This document shows, in pieces, positions 1 to 6,638 of a DNA stretch of 7,279 nucleotides (positions are counted from its first letter, which is position 1; each line of letters opens with the position of its first letter). The DNA is taken from NCBI GenBank assembly GCA_016935885.1, contig JAFGQA010000156.1, forward strand, positions 1 to 7,279, read 5' to 3'. The notes below the pieces were generated by a model. That model made no database searches. It was not told where the DNA came from and saw nothing but the letters and a program-made list of their open reading frames with translations. Position numbers and translations under genes: made by a program. The DNA is from Phycisphaerae bacterium (GTDB taxonomy: Bacteria > Planctomycetota > Phycisphaerae > UBA1845 > UTPLA1).

Positions 1-44
1 AGAATCCCTTCTCGGTCCTGAAGCCGGTGCCGAGAAAGGATTCT
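1..44. repeat. Hairpin (inverted repeat), possible terminator of the helicase gene
   Basis: Bases 1-15 (AGAATCCCTTCTCGG) pair with 30-44 (CCGAGAAAGGATTCT), 14 of 15 positions, around a 14-base loop. The hairpin lies 40 bases beyond the stop codon of the minus-strand helicase gene, so it could terminate that transcript. No T-run is visible, because the downstream side on the minus strand is off the window. A role as a terminator is inferred; the palindrome itself is seen directly. Confidence 0.45.
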
Positions 45-68
45 CGGCAGAGCGTGCAGTCGTTCTAT

Positions 69-87
69 TTGTGAAACGCCGTACTAG
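69..87 (+). repeat. Left copy of a 19-base imperfect inverted repeat flanking the helicase gene
   Basis: TTGTGAAACGCCGTACTAG on the plus strand overlaps the helicase stop codon. It matches TTGTGAAACGGCGTACTGG read on the minus strand from 2264 to 2246 at 17 of 19 positions. The two copies therefore face each other across the gene. No function is evident, and a match of this quality could arise by chance. Confidence 0.4.
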
Positions 88-2231
88 CATTCGATGACGG
101 CCAAGTCCGCATGTTCCAGCGCGAAGGACCGTACGCCATATTCGTCGAAGACCACGCGGATGTAAACAGACTTTCCACGTCGCTCCAGGACCAGGACCGT
201 GCCGTCACCGTATTCGTCGTGCCGGACGCGCTGACCGGCGGAGTAGTCGGACACCTCGTAAGGAACGCTCTCCACGTTGTAGCGCCCGAGGTGGGCCGTG
301 CTGCGGTCGCGCTCGGCCTCGAACGTCACATGCTCGATCTCGTCCGCGGGCAATTCGGCGAGGAACCTCGATGCGATCGTCCGCTCGGTGAGCCCACGGA
401 TCATCCGGTAGGTCGCGTGCGTCAACGTGAGCCTCTGCTTGGCCCGTGTCATGCCGACGAAGCACAGCCGGCGTTCCTCCTCCAACGCGTTCTCGTCACC
501 GTACAGGGCGCGGCGGTGCGGGAGCAACGATTCCTCGAGGCCCACGATGAACACGATCGGGAACTCCAGGCCCTTGGCGGCGTGCAGCGTCATCAGCGTG
601 ACGGGCCCGCCTGCCAACTCGACGGAATCCACGTCGCTGACGAGGCTGATCTGGTGCAGCCAGTCGCCGAGCGAGCCGTCGGCGTTTTCCTGGTCGTATT
701 GCCGCGCGGCGTTGACGAGCTCGTACACGTTCGCGAGCGGCTCGTTGTCGACGTCGCCCGCATCGCGCAAGGCGGCCTCGATGCCAGATTGCGCCAAGAC
801 GGCCTCGACGATATCCTGGACGGGCCGAGCGGGCATCGCTCGCAGTGCTTCCAGCAGCCTTGCGAACGGCGCGATCTTCTTGCAAGCCGACTTGAGCGCG
901 GCGTTCTTGTCGGTCTCGGCGATGGCCTGGTCGATGGTGACGCTGTTCGCCTCGGCGTAGTCGCGCAACCGTCCAATGGTGACCTTCCCGATGCCGCGAG
1001 CAGGCGTGTTGATCGCCCGGAGAACGGCAAGCTCGTCGGCGGGATTGACGATCGCACGGAGGTAGGCCAGAACGTCCTTGATCTCCTTGCGGCCGTAGAA
1101 CTCGACGCCACGGGCAATCTGGTACGGGATGTTCAGATAGCGCAGTTCGTCCTCCAGCACGCGGCTCAGTGCATTGATGCGGTAGAAGATCGCGACGTCA
1201 CCGGCCTGCCCGCCGGTGCTGCAATAGTCGCGGATGTCGGCGGCGATGTGTTCGGCTTCGCGCTGTCCATCTTCGCAACGCCACACGCGGACAGCCGGGC
1301 CGCGTTCGTTCTCGGTCCATAGCTCCTTGTGTTTGCGACGCCGATTCCTGGCGATGAGGGACGACGCCGCAGACAGGATGCTGCCGACGCTGCGGAAGTT
1401 CTGTTCGAGCCGGACGGTGGTCGCGTCCGGATAATCGGCTTCGAAGTCGAGGATGTTTTGGATGTCTGCGCCGCGCCAGGCATAGATGGACTGGTCGGGG
1501 TCGCCAGTCGCACAGATGTTTCGGCGGGCCTCGGCGAGCCGCGTGGCGATCAGATACTGGGCATGGTTTGTATCCTGGTATTCGTCGATGAGCAGGTATC
1601 GAAAGCGATCCGACAACTCGGTGCGGATCGATTCGTGCTCGCCGAGCAGCGTGGCCGCTCGCATCAGCAGGTCGTCGAAATCACAGCCGTTCTGGGCCGT
1701 CAGCATTCGTTGGTATTCCTCGTAAATCCGGGCGACGGCCTTACTGGAGAAATCGTGGGCCTGCTCGGCGAAAGCGTCGGGCGTCAACATGCGGTTCTTG
1801 GCGTCGCTGATGGCTGCCACGACGCTGCGCGGTTGCCAGTTGTCCGTGCTGAGCTTGCAGTTGGCGATCGCCTCGCGGACCAGGGCACGCCGGTCAGTCT
1901 CGTCGAAGATCGAGAAGTTGGGGCCGACGCCGACGGCCTGTCCGTATTGACGCAGCAATCTTGCGCAAAGTGAATGGAAGGTGCATATCCACATCCATCC
2001 GCCGATGCCAAGGGCGAGGATGCGATGGCGCATCTCCTCGGCTGCCTTGTTGGTGAACGTGATGGCGAGGATCTGGCTTGGTCGGGCCACGGTACCGGCA
2101 AGGTAGGCCGCGCGGTGCGCGATGACCCGGGTTTTTCCCGAGCCGGGGCCGGCGAGCACAAGCAGCGGCCCATCGGTGTGGGTGACGGCCGCGCGCTGAG
2201 GGTCCGTGAGCTGATCGAGCAGGGCGTCCAT
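84..2231 (-). CDS. uvrD: UvrD/PcrA-type ATP-dependent 3'-5' DNA helicase (superfamily 1)
   Basis: A complete superfamily 1 DNA helicase of 715 residues, close to the length of E. coli UvrD and Bacillus PcrA. In these families the enzyme unwinds DNA 3' to 5' using ATP in nucleotide excision repair, mismatch repair and removal of stalled complexes. All motifs are present in order: Walker A AGPGSGKT (27-34), Ia ITFTNKAAEEM (57-67), Ib from TFHS (84), II DEYQD (216-220), III GDPDQSIYAWRGA (243-255), IV LEQNFRS (275-281), V around TLHAAKGLEF, and VI EEERRLCFVGMTRAK (584-598). The C-terminal stretch from about 660, with GQRVRHDEYGDGTV, matches the Tudor-like PcrA/UvrD domain that binds RNA polymerase in characterised members. 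The ATG at 2231 (MDALLDQLTDPQRAAV) fits the family N-terminus. An in-frame GTG at 2246 would add five residues. Neither has a strong Shine-Dalgarno; a weak GGA lies 6 bases before the ATG. The stop is TAG at 86-84. Telling UvrD from PcrA by name is arbitrary here. Confidence 0.96.
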   Translation of the reverse strand: MDALLDQLTDPQRAAVTHTDGPLLVLAGPGSGKTRVIAHRAAYLAGTVARPSQILAITFTNKAAEEMRHRILALGIGGWMWICTFHSLCARLLRQYGQAVGVGPNFSIFDETDRRALVREAIANCKLSTDNWQPRSVVAAISDAKNRMLTPDAFAEQAHDFSSKAVARIYEEYQRMLTAQNGCDFDDLLMRAATLLGEHESIRTELSDRFRYLLIDEYQDTNHAQYLIATRLAEARRNICATGDPDQSIYAWRGADIQNILDFEADYPDATTVRLEQNFRSVGSILSAASSLIARNRRRKHKELWTENERGPAVRVWRCEDGQREAEHIAADIRDYCSTGGQAGDVAIFYRINALSRVLEDELRYLNIPYQIARGVEFYGRKEIKDVLAYLRAIVNPADELAVLRAINTPARGIGKVTIGRLRDYAEANSVTIDQAIAETDKNAALKSACKKIAPFARLLEALRAMPARPVQDIVEAVLAQSGIEAALRDAGDVDNEPLANVYELVNAARQYDQENADGSLGDWLHQISLVSDVDSVELAGGPVTLMTLHAAKGLEFPIVFIVGLEESLLPHRRALYGDENALEEERRLCFVGMTRAKQRLTLTHATYRMIRGLTERTIASRFLAELPADEIEHVTFEAERDRSTAHLGRYNVESVPYEVSDYSAGQRVRHDEYGDGTVLVLERRGKSVYIRVVFDEYGVRSFALEHADLAVIEC

Positions 2232-2245
2232 TCGGAGTCCGGGCA

Positions 2246-2264
2246 CCAGTACGCCGTTTCACAA
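2246..2264 (-). repeat. Right copy of a 19-base imperfect inverted repeat flanking the helicase gene
   Basis: Read on the minus strand this is TTGTGAAACGGCGTACTGG, the partner (17 of 19) of the copy at 69-87. It ends at the first base of the alternative GTG start of the helicase, so it would lie in that gene's 5' leader. Confidence 0.4.
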
Positions 2265-2289
2265 GTGGTGCGACGATGGATGTCGAACC

Positions 2290-2362
2290 AGTGCTACATG
2301 CGCGGGCGACTGGCGGCTTGTCCGCCAGCAGACACGGGCAGGCAAGCCGTCCGTGGCACCCC
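2290..2362. repeat. Degraded palindromic repeat in the divergent intergenic region
   Basis: The stretch contains a perfect hairpin, CTGGCGG (2310-2316) and CCGCCAG (2322-2328), around a 5-base loop. Next to it is an imperfect GC palindrome from about CACGGGCAGG (2333) to CCGTCCGTGG, ending in GTGGCACC. On the minus strand it reads GGTGCCACGG then ACGGCTTGCC, close in style to the GTGGCAC-type palindromes inside the glycosyltransferase gene downstream. Assignment to the same family is inferred from shared wording, not from alignment. It lies between two divergent genes and encodes nothing recognisable. Confidence 0.5.
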
Positions 2363-2418
2363 ACGATAGTCGCCAAGTTCCTGAAACACGGCACAAGTAT
2401 CGTGTATCCCGTTTCTGG

Positions 2419-2447
2419 TTTCCAGTCTCCGGCTACCGGCATAGAAT
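2419..2447 (+). promoter_or_regulatory. Candidate sigma-70-like promoter for the HExxH protein gene
   Basis: TTTCCA at 2419-2424 (4 of 6 to TTGACA) is separated by 17 bases from TAGAAT at 2442-2447 (5 of 6 to TATAAT). Transcription would start near 2454, giving a leader of about 42 bases before the ATG at 2496. Position and spacing are right, but the match is modest and such matches occur by chance. Confidence 0.3.
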
Positions 2448-2484
2448 CTTCAACGGTGAGCGAGCGCGTTGACTCCGCTGCCTT

Positions 2485-2488
2485 GGAG
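2485..2488 (+). promoter_or_regulatory. Shine-Dalgarno that sets the start of the HExxH protein gene
   Basis: GGAG ends 7 bases before the ATG at 2496. The upstream in-frame TTG at 2469 has no comparable site. This favours the ATG as the start and places the hydrophobic signal segment close to the N-terminus. Confidence 0.65.
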
Positions 2489-2495
2489 ACTCCTG

Positions 2496-3581
2496 ATGCG
2501 TATCGACCGGCGAGGCTGGGGCAGCCGTTGCTGGGGCCGCGTGGCCTTCTTGGCGGCGGTTGTGTGCGCATCGGCGGTCGGACCGTTCGGCGGTTCCTCG
2601 TACGGCCAGGATTCGGCCGGGCTGAAGACCCGCACGGGCAACCGACCGATCCGGCTGTGGCCGCCGGCTGAGGACAAGCCAAGCGGCGAAGAAGTCGGGC
2701 AGGCGATCGACCTCGGGGGGTGGACCTATCGGGCGGTCAAGTCGCCGAATCCGCGAGACGGCGTGCCGTGGGAGCTGATCGTCACGCCCTCCGGGGAGAA
2801 TGCCAAGACTTGGCATAAGGGTTCGGAGGATGGCCGGGCGTTGCCCGCCGCGGTGATAGCCCGCGGGGTTGAAGAGCCCGAGAAGGACCCGGAGTCGATC
2901 CCCGTCGTGGAGATACCGGCAACCGTATGGAAACAGTGGATGGAGGCGGAGTTGCGAACGGCGGTCGGGGTTCATTTCCACGAGTTCGTCACGGACGACG
3001 TTGCGAGGATCCTGTACACCGTCCACCAGGTCCCGCCGGACGGCCCGGATGGGAAACCGCCGCCGCCTGGAAGCTATCACGGCCGGTCTGGCGCACGCGT
3101 CGAGGCAACGCTGCTCTCGCCCGTGATGTTCAGCCTGGATCAGACAGTGGCCGTTCGCAAGGATCCGTTGCGTGAGGCGCTGCTCGCAAGCCGTATTCAG
3201 CACGAGGTCGGGCACGCCAAGGAGTCGCAGGAGGTTCTCTTGCAGGTGATGCGCGGCCCACAGGATTGGAACCCGGAGTACTGCACGGGCCGGCGGTCAC
3301 GCGTGGTGTATTACTGGAAGCGCGAGCAGATCGGGCGCTCGTGGGACAACTACCGGGGCGGCGTCGGCAAGATCCTGACCTTGCGGACATCCGTCGTCTT
3401 GGTCCCGCCGACGCGTTGGTCGTTGCTCCTGCCAATCCCGTCGGAGCGCGTGACGCAAAGACACTTGCAGGCTTTCAATGACGCCATTGTCATGCTGGCG
3501 CCGCGATTCGCGAAGGCGGACAGAGAGGCGCAGGATAGATTCCATGCCAGGTACGGTGCATTCGAGCATTCGGCACCGTAG
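2496..3581 (+). CDS. Probable secreted protein with HExxH zinc-peptidase-like motif, function unknown
   Basis: A 361-residue protein whose family I do not recognise. The N-terminus looks like a signal peptide: basic residues (MRIDRRGWGSRCWGR), a hydrophobic run VAFLAAVVCASAVG (16-29), then SSYGQ-D, where cleavage near 37-39 is plausible. Export is therefore inferred. The clearest motif is HEVGH at 236-240 (bases 3201-3215), within RIQHEVGHAKESQE. It fits the HExxH zinc-binding signature, in which the two His bind zinc and the Glu is catalytic. A third ligand is not obvious; E246 or E261 are candidates. The HExxGH form and the later helical, charged segment LAPRFAKADREAQDRFHARYG recall DUF922-type predicted secreted metalloproteases, but that is only a resemblance. 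A Pro-rich stretch PDGKPPPPG lies near 184-192. The gene stands alone, divergent from the helicase, with 175 bases before the next gene. A non-catalytic envelope protein remains possible. Confidence 0.75.
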   Translation: MRIDRRGWGSRCWGRVAFLAAVVCASAVGPFGGSSYGQDSAGLKTRTGNRPIRLWPPAEDKPSGEEVGQAIDLGGWTYRAVKSPNPRDGVPWELIVTPSGENAKTWHKGSEDGRALPAAVIARGVEEPEKDPESIPVVEIPATVWKQWMEAELRTAVGVHFHEFVTDDVARILYTVHQVPPDGPDGKPPPPGSYHGRSGARVEATLLSPVMFSLDQTVAVRKDPLREALLASRIQHEVGHAKESQEVLLQVMRGPQDWNPEYCTGRRSRVVYYWKREQIGRSWDNYRGGVGKILTLRTSVVLVPPTRWSLLLPIPSERVTQRHLQAFNDAIVMLAPRFAKADREAQDRFHARYGAFEHSAP

Positions 3582-3742
3582 GCGGCGGGAATCTTGCGAG
3601 CCGTAGTTGCGCGCCACGTGTTTTCGCTCGCACAAGGTCCCGCCTCGAGACGGCTTGCAGCCTGGCGGCCCAGCACGGACGAAGCAGTTGCCATCTGTGC
3701 GAACCTATGTTCAGATCAACGCGGGTGGGGGAATGGACGTGC

Positions 3743-3748
3743 AAGAGG
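3743..3748 (+). promoter_or_regulatory. Shine-Dalgarno of the glycosyltransferase gene
   Basis: AAGAGG ends 8 bases before a GTG at 3757 and 11 bases before an ATG at 3760. The two candidate starts are adjacent codons in the same frame. The spacing slightly favours GTG and the codon favours ATG, and the proteins differ by one residue. Confidence 0.55.
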
Positions 3749-3756
3749 TAGGCTGA

Positions 3757-5721
3757 GTGATGCCCGACGCGAAAGAAACCGTGTTTCAGAAGGCAGATCG
3801 GCCGGATGTCGCGTTGATTACTAACCACGGCTATGCCGGCGTCGAGATCCCGATCGGCGGGGCGCCGGATACGGGTGGCCAGGTCGCGTACGTCAATGCG
3901 CTGGCCCGGACACTCGAGACGCTCGGCTATCGCGTGACGATCTTCGCACGTGGGGGATTCCGGCATTTCGGCATTGACGAAATCCGCCGCGAGCCGGAGT
4001 ACCTCAGTGATCATGCCCGCTATGTCTTCGTGCCAGGTGGCGGCGACACGTTCATCCGCAAGGAGGACATCGCCGTGGCACTGGACGAGGAGGTGGACTG
4101 GCTCGATACGTTCATCCGACAGGAGGCAGCCGCTCGCAATCGTCCGCCATGGGCGATGTACGAGTTCGTCAACACGCATTACTGGGATGCAGCGGTCATG
4201 GGAATGCGGCTTGTCGAACGCTGGCGCGACGACGTTGCCGCGGAAGCCATCACCGATCTTCTTACCGGTGCCGTCCCGGCTGAGGGGCTCCGTCGGATGA
4301 GGGACGAGCGGCATTGGCGCGCGCTCGGGGAAGCGCCGGCCTATCATCTTGGCGCCCTGCTGTTGGATGGCGGGGCCCCGGGCGCCGGTCCGGGCGTTGG
4401 TCCGTCGGCTGCAACGCCGCTCATCGAGCGGGTACGGGCCGCCGCGTCCCGTTGGGCGACGGCCTCCTGGCAGGCACGTGACGGGGAAGCCGACACGATC
4501 GTTGCGGCGGTCGAGGAAACGCTGGAACGCGGCTCGCCGCCGGCCGAGTCTGAGCCTGCACTTTGTGGCACAGCGCGGCCTCCGGCCGCAACCAAAGTGT
4601 GGCACGGGCGTCCCGCCCGTGACCCCACCGGCGAGACGCCGGTGCCACACGTCTCTTCGCGAGACGCGAAGATTCCAATCGTTAGTAGTACAGGCGTCTC
4701 GCCCGTGGTGGCACCTGACGATCGCGCAGCGCCGGTTCTGCGGCAACTGGCGACCACGGAAGCGCTGGGCGCCGCCATCTTGGCAGTGTGCCGCGGCCGC
4801 GCCGAGCAGTTGGAGCGGGAGTTGCAAGCGACAGACCGGCACGTTTGGACGCCGCACTCGCTCGCGGCGATCAAGGAGGAGAACTTCAGAGATCAGCCGC
4901 TGGAAGTGCGGCGAGACTTGAAGTTCTGCGAGCGCCGCAACCACGAGCGGACCGTGTGCAACCGGACGAGGGCGTTTGCGGCGACGTCCGCAGAGATCGC
5001 CGAGCGGCTTCGGACACACTATCGCGTCGCGGACGATCGCGTTTTTTACTTCCCGCCATGTGTGGACAGCGGTGTATTCCGAAGGCACGCCGGCGAGGAG
5101 ACGGACGCCGCCTATCGCTATCTGGCCGACGTGAGCGATGTTCCGATCGAGAAGCTGCGCTCGGGACGAATCGTGTTTGAAACGAGCCGGATGGACCAAA
5201 CGAAGCGCAAAGACCTGCTGCTCGATGCCTTTGTGCGCGTCGCGCGAGCGAGGAGCAACGCCTACTTGTTCATCGGCGGCGGCCCGGAGAACGACTTGTT
5301 CAAGCTGCTGATCGCGCAACGAGACGCCCGGCCGGAGCTGCGAGGTCGGGCGTTTCTGACCGGCTTCATCCCGGAGAAACACATCGGACCGCTGTTCTCC
5401 GTGGCCGATGTCTATGTGTCCGCCTCGGAGATGGAAGGCTTCGGCATGTCGGTCTCGCAGGCGGCCGCGGCGGGGACGGCCGTCGTGTCCTCGGATCTGA
5501 TTCCGTTCGTTGTCCAGTATGCTCCCAATGACGCGATCATCGTGCGCGCGGGTGACGTGGAAGGCTTCACCGCGGCCATTCTCCAGTTGCTTGAAGACGA
5601 TGCCGGTCGCGCGGCTCGTGGCGCGCGGCTCGTTGAAAGGGTGAAAGTCCTTGATTGGGAGGCGCAGACATCGGCGTTCCTCGATTTCCTCCGCGAGCGG
5701 GGAATCGCCGCCATGGTGTGA
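3757..5721 (+). CDS. GT4-family glycosyltransferase, sucrose-phosphate-synthase-like
   Basis: A 654-residue GT-B-fold retaining glycosyltransferase (653 if it starts at the ATG at 3760). The N-terminal motif GGAPDTGGQVAYV (34-46) is the glycine-rich loop of sucrose synthase and sucrose-phosphate synthase, which transfer glucose from a nucleotide sugar to fructose or fructose 6-phosphate. HYWDA (141-145) and VWTPHSLA (363-370) correspond to the HYADA and TGHSLG regions of those enzymes. The C-terminal domain has SRMDQTKRKD (477-486; R478 and K483 at the usual donor-phosphate-binding places), LFIGGGPEND, and SEMEGFGMSVSQAAAAG. The EX7E pair of GT4 enzymes reads E560...Q568, so the second Glu is replaced. 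About 220 residues separate HYWDA from TPHSL, far more than the few tens expected. Residues about 268-320 of that stretch are encoded by palindromic repeat DNA. No signal peptide or membrane segment is seen, so it is probably cytoplasmic. A kinase gene follows on the same strand. Acceptor and product cannot be read from the sequence; sucrose(-phosphate) synthase activity is only one possibility. Confidence 0.88.
   Translation: MMPDAKETVFQKADRPDVALITNHGYAGVEIPIGGAPDTGGQVAYVNALARTLETLGYRVTIFARGGFRHFGIDEIRREPEYLSDHARYVFVPGGGDTFIRKEDIAVALDEEVDWLDTFIRQEAAARNRPPWAMYEFVNTHYWDAAVMGMRLVERWRDDVAAEAITDLLTGAVPAEGLRRMRDERHWRALGEAPAYHLGALLLDGGAPGAGPGVGPSAATPLIERVRAAASRWATASWQARDGEADTIVAAVEETLERGSPPAESEPALCGTARPPAATKVWHGRPARDPTGETPVPHVSSRDAKIPIVSSTGVSPVVAPDDRAAPVLRQLATTEALGAAILAVCRGRAEQLERELQATDRHVWTPHSLAAIKEENFRDQPLEVRRDLKFCERRNHERTVCNRTRAFAATSAEIAERLRTHYRVADDRVFYFPPCVDSGVFRRHAGEETDAAYRYLADVSDVPIEKLRSGRIVFETSRMDQTKRKDLLLDAFVRVARARSNAYLFIGGGPENDLFKLLIAQRDARPELRGRAFLTGFIPEKHIGPLFSVADVYVSASEMEGFGMSVSQAAAAGTAVVSSDLIPFVVQYAPNDAIIVRAGDVEGFTAAILQLLEDDAGRAARGARLVERVKVLDWEAQTSAFLDFLRERGIAAMV
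4559..4710. repeat. Cluster of palindromic GC-rich repeats inside the glycosyltransferase gene
   Basis: A chain of stem-loops with mostly three-base loops. GCGGCC-TCC-GGCCGC (4575-4589) sits inside outer arms CACTTTG (4559-4565) and CAAAGTG (4593-4599). Then follow CACGGGCG-TCC-CGCCCGTG (4603-4621, perfect 8-bp stem), CACCGGCG-AGA-CGCCGGTG (4626-4644, perfect 8-bp stem), TCTTCGCG-AGA-CGCGAAGA (4654-4672, perfect 8-bp stem), and GGCG-TCT-CGCC (4693-4703) followed by GTGGCACC. A longer inverted repeat joins 4597-4617 to 4630-4650 at 19 of 21 positions. The encoded residues include VWHGRPARDPTGETPVPH and TGVSPV, low-complexity wording I associate with dispersed repeats of planctomycete-like genomes. 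The insertion keeps the host frame open. Confidence 0.85.
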
Positions 5722-5793
5722 GGAGGATTGCGGATCGCCGCTTGACAGGGATTCAAGGGTCCGAGGTGACTCGGCGAGAACCACGACGTAACC

Positions 5794-5813
5794 GGCCTGC
5801 CGTTTGGCGGGCC
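5794..5813 (+). other. Hairpin between the glycosyltransferase and kinase genes
   Basis: GGCCTGCC (5794-5801) and GGCGGGCC (5806-5813) form an 8-bp stem with one G-U wobble and a GTTT loop. It ends 7 bases before the GAGG Shine-Dalgarno of the kinase gene. Only a short TTT follows, so it is a poor intrinsic terminator. It could influence kinase translation or be a chance GC palindrome. Confidence 0.3.
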
Positions 5814-5832
5814 CCACTTTGAGGACAGAAGG

Positions 5833-6504
5833 ATGATCGGCGACAAACTCGTAATCACGGAATATCACCGCGCCGCCGCGGCCAAGGCCCTTGACATCGT
5901 GCGCAAGCGGCTGGGACGGCCCACGTCCGCCTCAGACGGATCCTCGACCCCGCTTGCCGTCTCGATCGCGGGTGAATCCGGCTGCGGCAAAACCGAGACG
6001 GCCCACTGCCTGGCCGAGGCCATCGAGGCAGGGGGACGAACGTGCCTGATCCTCTCGCAGGACGACTACTTCCGGCTTCCGCCGAAATCCAACCACGCAA
6101 GGCGCCTGGAGGATATCTCCTGGGTCGGGTTGGGCGAGGTCCAGCTCGATCTCCTCGACGCCCACATTACGGCCCTCAAGGAGCATCCGGACAAGCCGCT
6201 GACGAAGCCGCTCGTCCACTTCGAGGAGGACAGGATCGGCGCTGAGACGATCGCACCGGGCAAGCATGACGTCGTGATCGTCGAAGGCACCTACACCAGC
6301 TTGCTGCCGAGCGTCGACGTCCGCGTGTTCATCAACCGCAACTATCGCCAGACGAAGAAGGCGAGGTTGACCCGAGCCCGTGATCCCGACGTGGACTTCA
6401 TGGAGCGCGTGCTCGAAATCGAGCACAAGGAGATCTCGAAGCACAGGGCCCGGGCCGATGTCATCATCGATCCGCCGCCGGAGGAGCAGGAGACGGACGG
6501 GTAG
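5833..6504 (+). CDS. Uridine-kinase-family P-loop kinase, substrate unknown
   Basis: A 223-residue P-loop kinase of about the size of bacterial uridine kinase (Udk), which makes UMP or CMP from the nucleoside. The Walker A motif GESGCGKT lies at 47-54. SQDDYF (75-80) corresponds to the DDF/Y motif holding the catalytic Asp of uridine kinases and phosphoribulokinases. VVIVEGTYTSL (147-157) matches the Walker-B-like VIxEG strand, followed by VDVRVFINRNYRQTKKARLTR. RDPDVDFMERVLEIEHKEI (183-201) lies where the lid and dimer helices lie in that family. A 40-residue N-terminal extension precedes the P-loop strand. GAGG at 5821-5824, 8 bases before the ATG, supports this start. The gene lies 111 bases after the glycosyltransferase on the same strand, so co-transcription is possible but the gap is wide. 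A sugar or another small molecule could be the substrate; family membership alone does not prove uridine kinase activity. Confidence 0.85.
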   Translation: MIGDKLVITEYHRAAAAKALDIVRKRLGRPTSASDGSSTPLAVSIAGESGCGKTETAHCLAEAIEAGGRTCLILSQDDYFRLPPKSNHARRLEDISWVGLGEVQLDLLDAHITALKEHPDKPLTKPLVHFEEDRIGAETIAPGKHDVVIVEGTYTSLLPSVDVRVFINRNYRQTKKARLTRARDPDVDFMERVLEIEHKEISKHRARADVIIDPPPEEQETDG

Positions 6505-6638
6505 CTGGCATGAATGACATCCCCGCAGCCCCACGACATTGCTCGCCCGAACGCTTCCTTGTCGAACCTGCCCGAGTAGACTCGCGCGCGGCATGTGGGT
6601 CACGATTCTATTGAGCCTTGCATACTTAAAGAAACTCG

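Noticed and set aside
111..1322. Open frame of 403 codons on the plus strand opposite the helicase
   Set aside because: It is antisense to intact helicase motifs and its composition is typical of a GC-rich shadow frame.
1894..2682. Minus-strand open frame of 262 codons crossing the divergent intergenic region
   Set aside because: It overlaps the helicase start in another frame, runs through the palindromic repeat, and is opposite the signal peptide of the HExxH protein.
3733..3756. Seven-codon leader frame (MDVQEVG) just before the glycosyltransferase start
   Set aside because: It has no Shine-Dalgarno of its own and no attenuator-like codon run; a chance occurrence is more likely.
4344..4874. 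Minus-strand open frames through the repeat cluster, with words such as HGRDARAT and TGETPV
   Set aside because: These words arise from reading the palindromic repeat itself, and the frames have no other support as genes.
5742..5747. Perfect TTGACA -35-like hexamer upstream of the kinase gene
   Set aside because: No acceptable -10 element lies 16-18 bases downstream.
3490..5868. Open frame of 792 codons on the minus strand opposite the glycosyltransferase
   Set aside because: It is antisense to a gene with clear family motifs. Its Arg/His/Pro-rich product shows no recognisable domain, as expected from GC-rich antisense codons.
6505..6638. Gap between the kinase and transposase fragment, checked for a transposon end, promoter or small gene
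   Set aside because: No inverted repeat, convincing promoter or coding frame with a ribosome site could be recognised.
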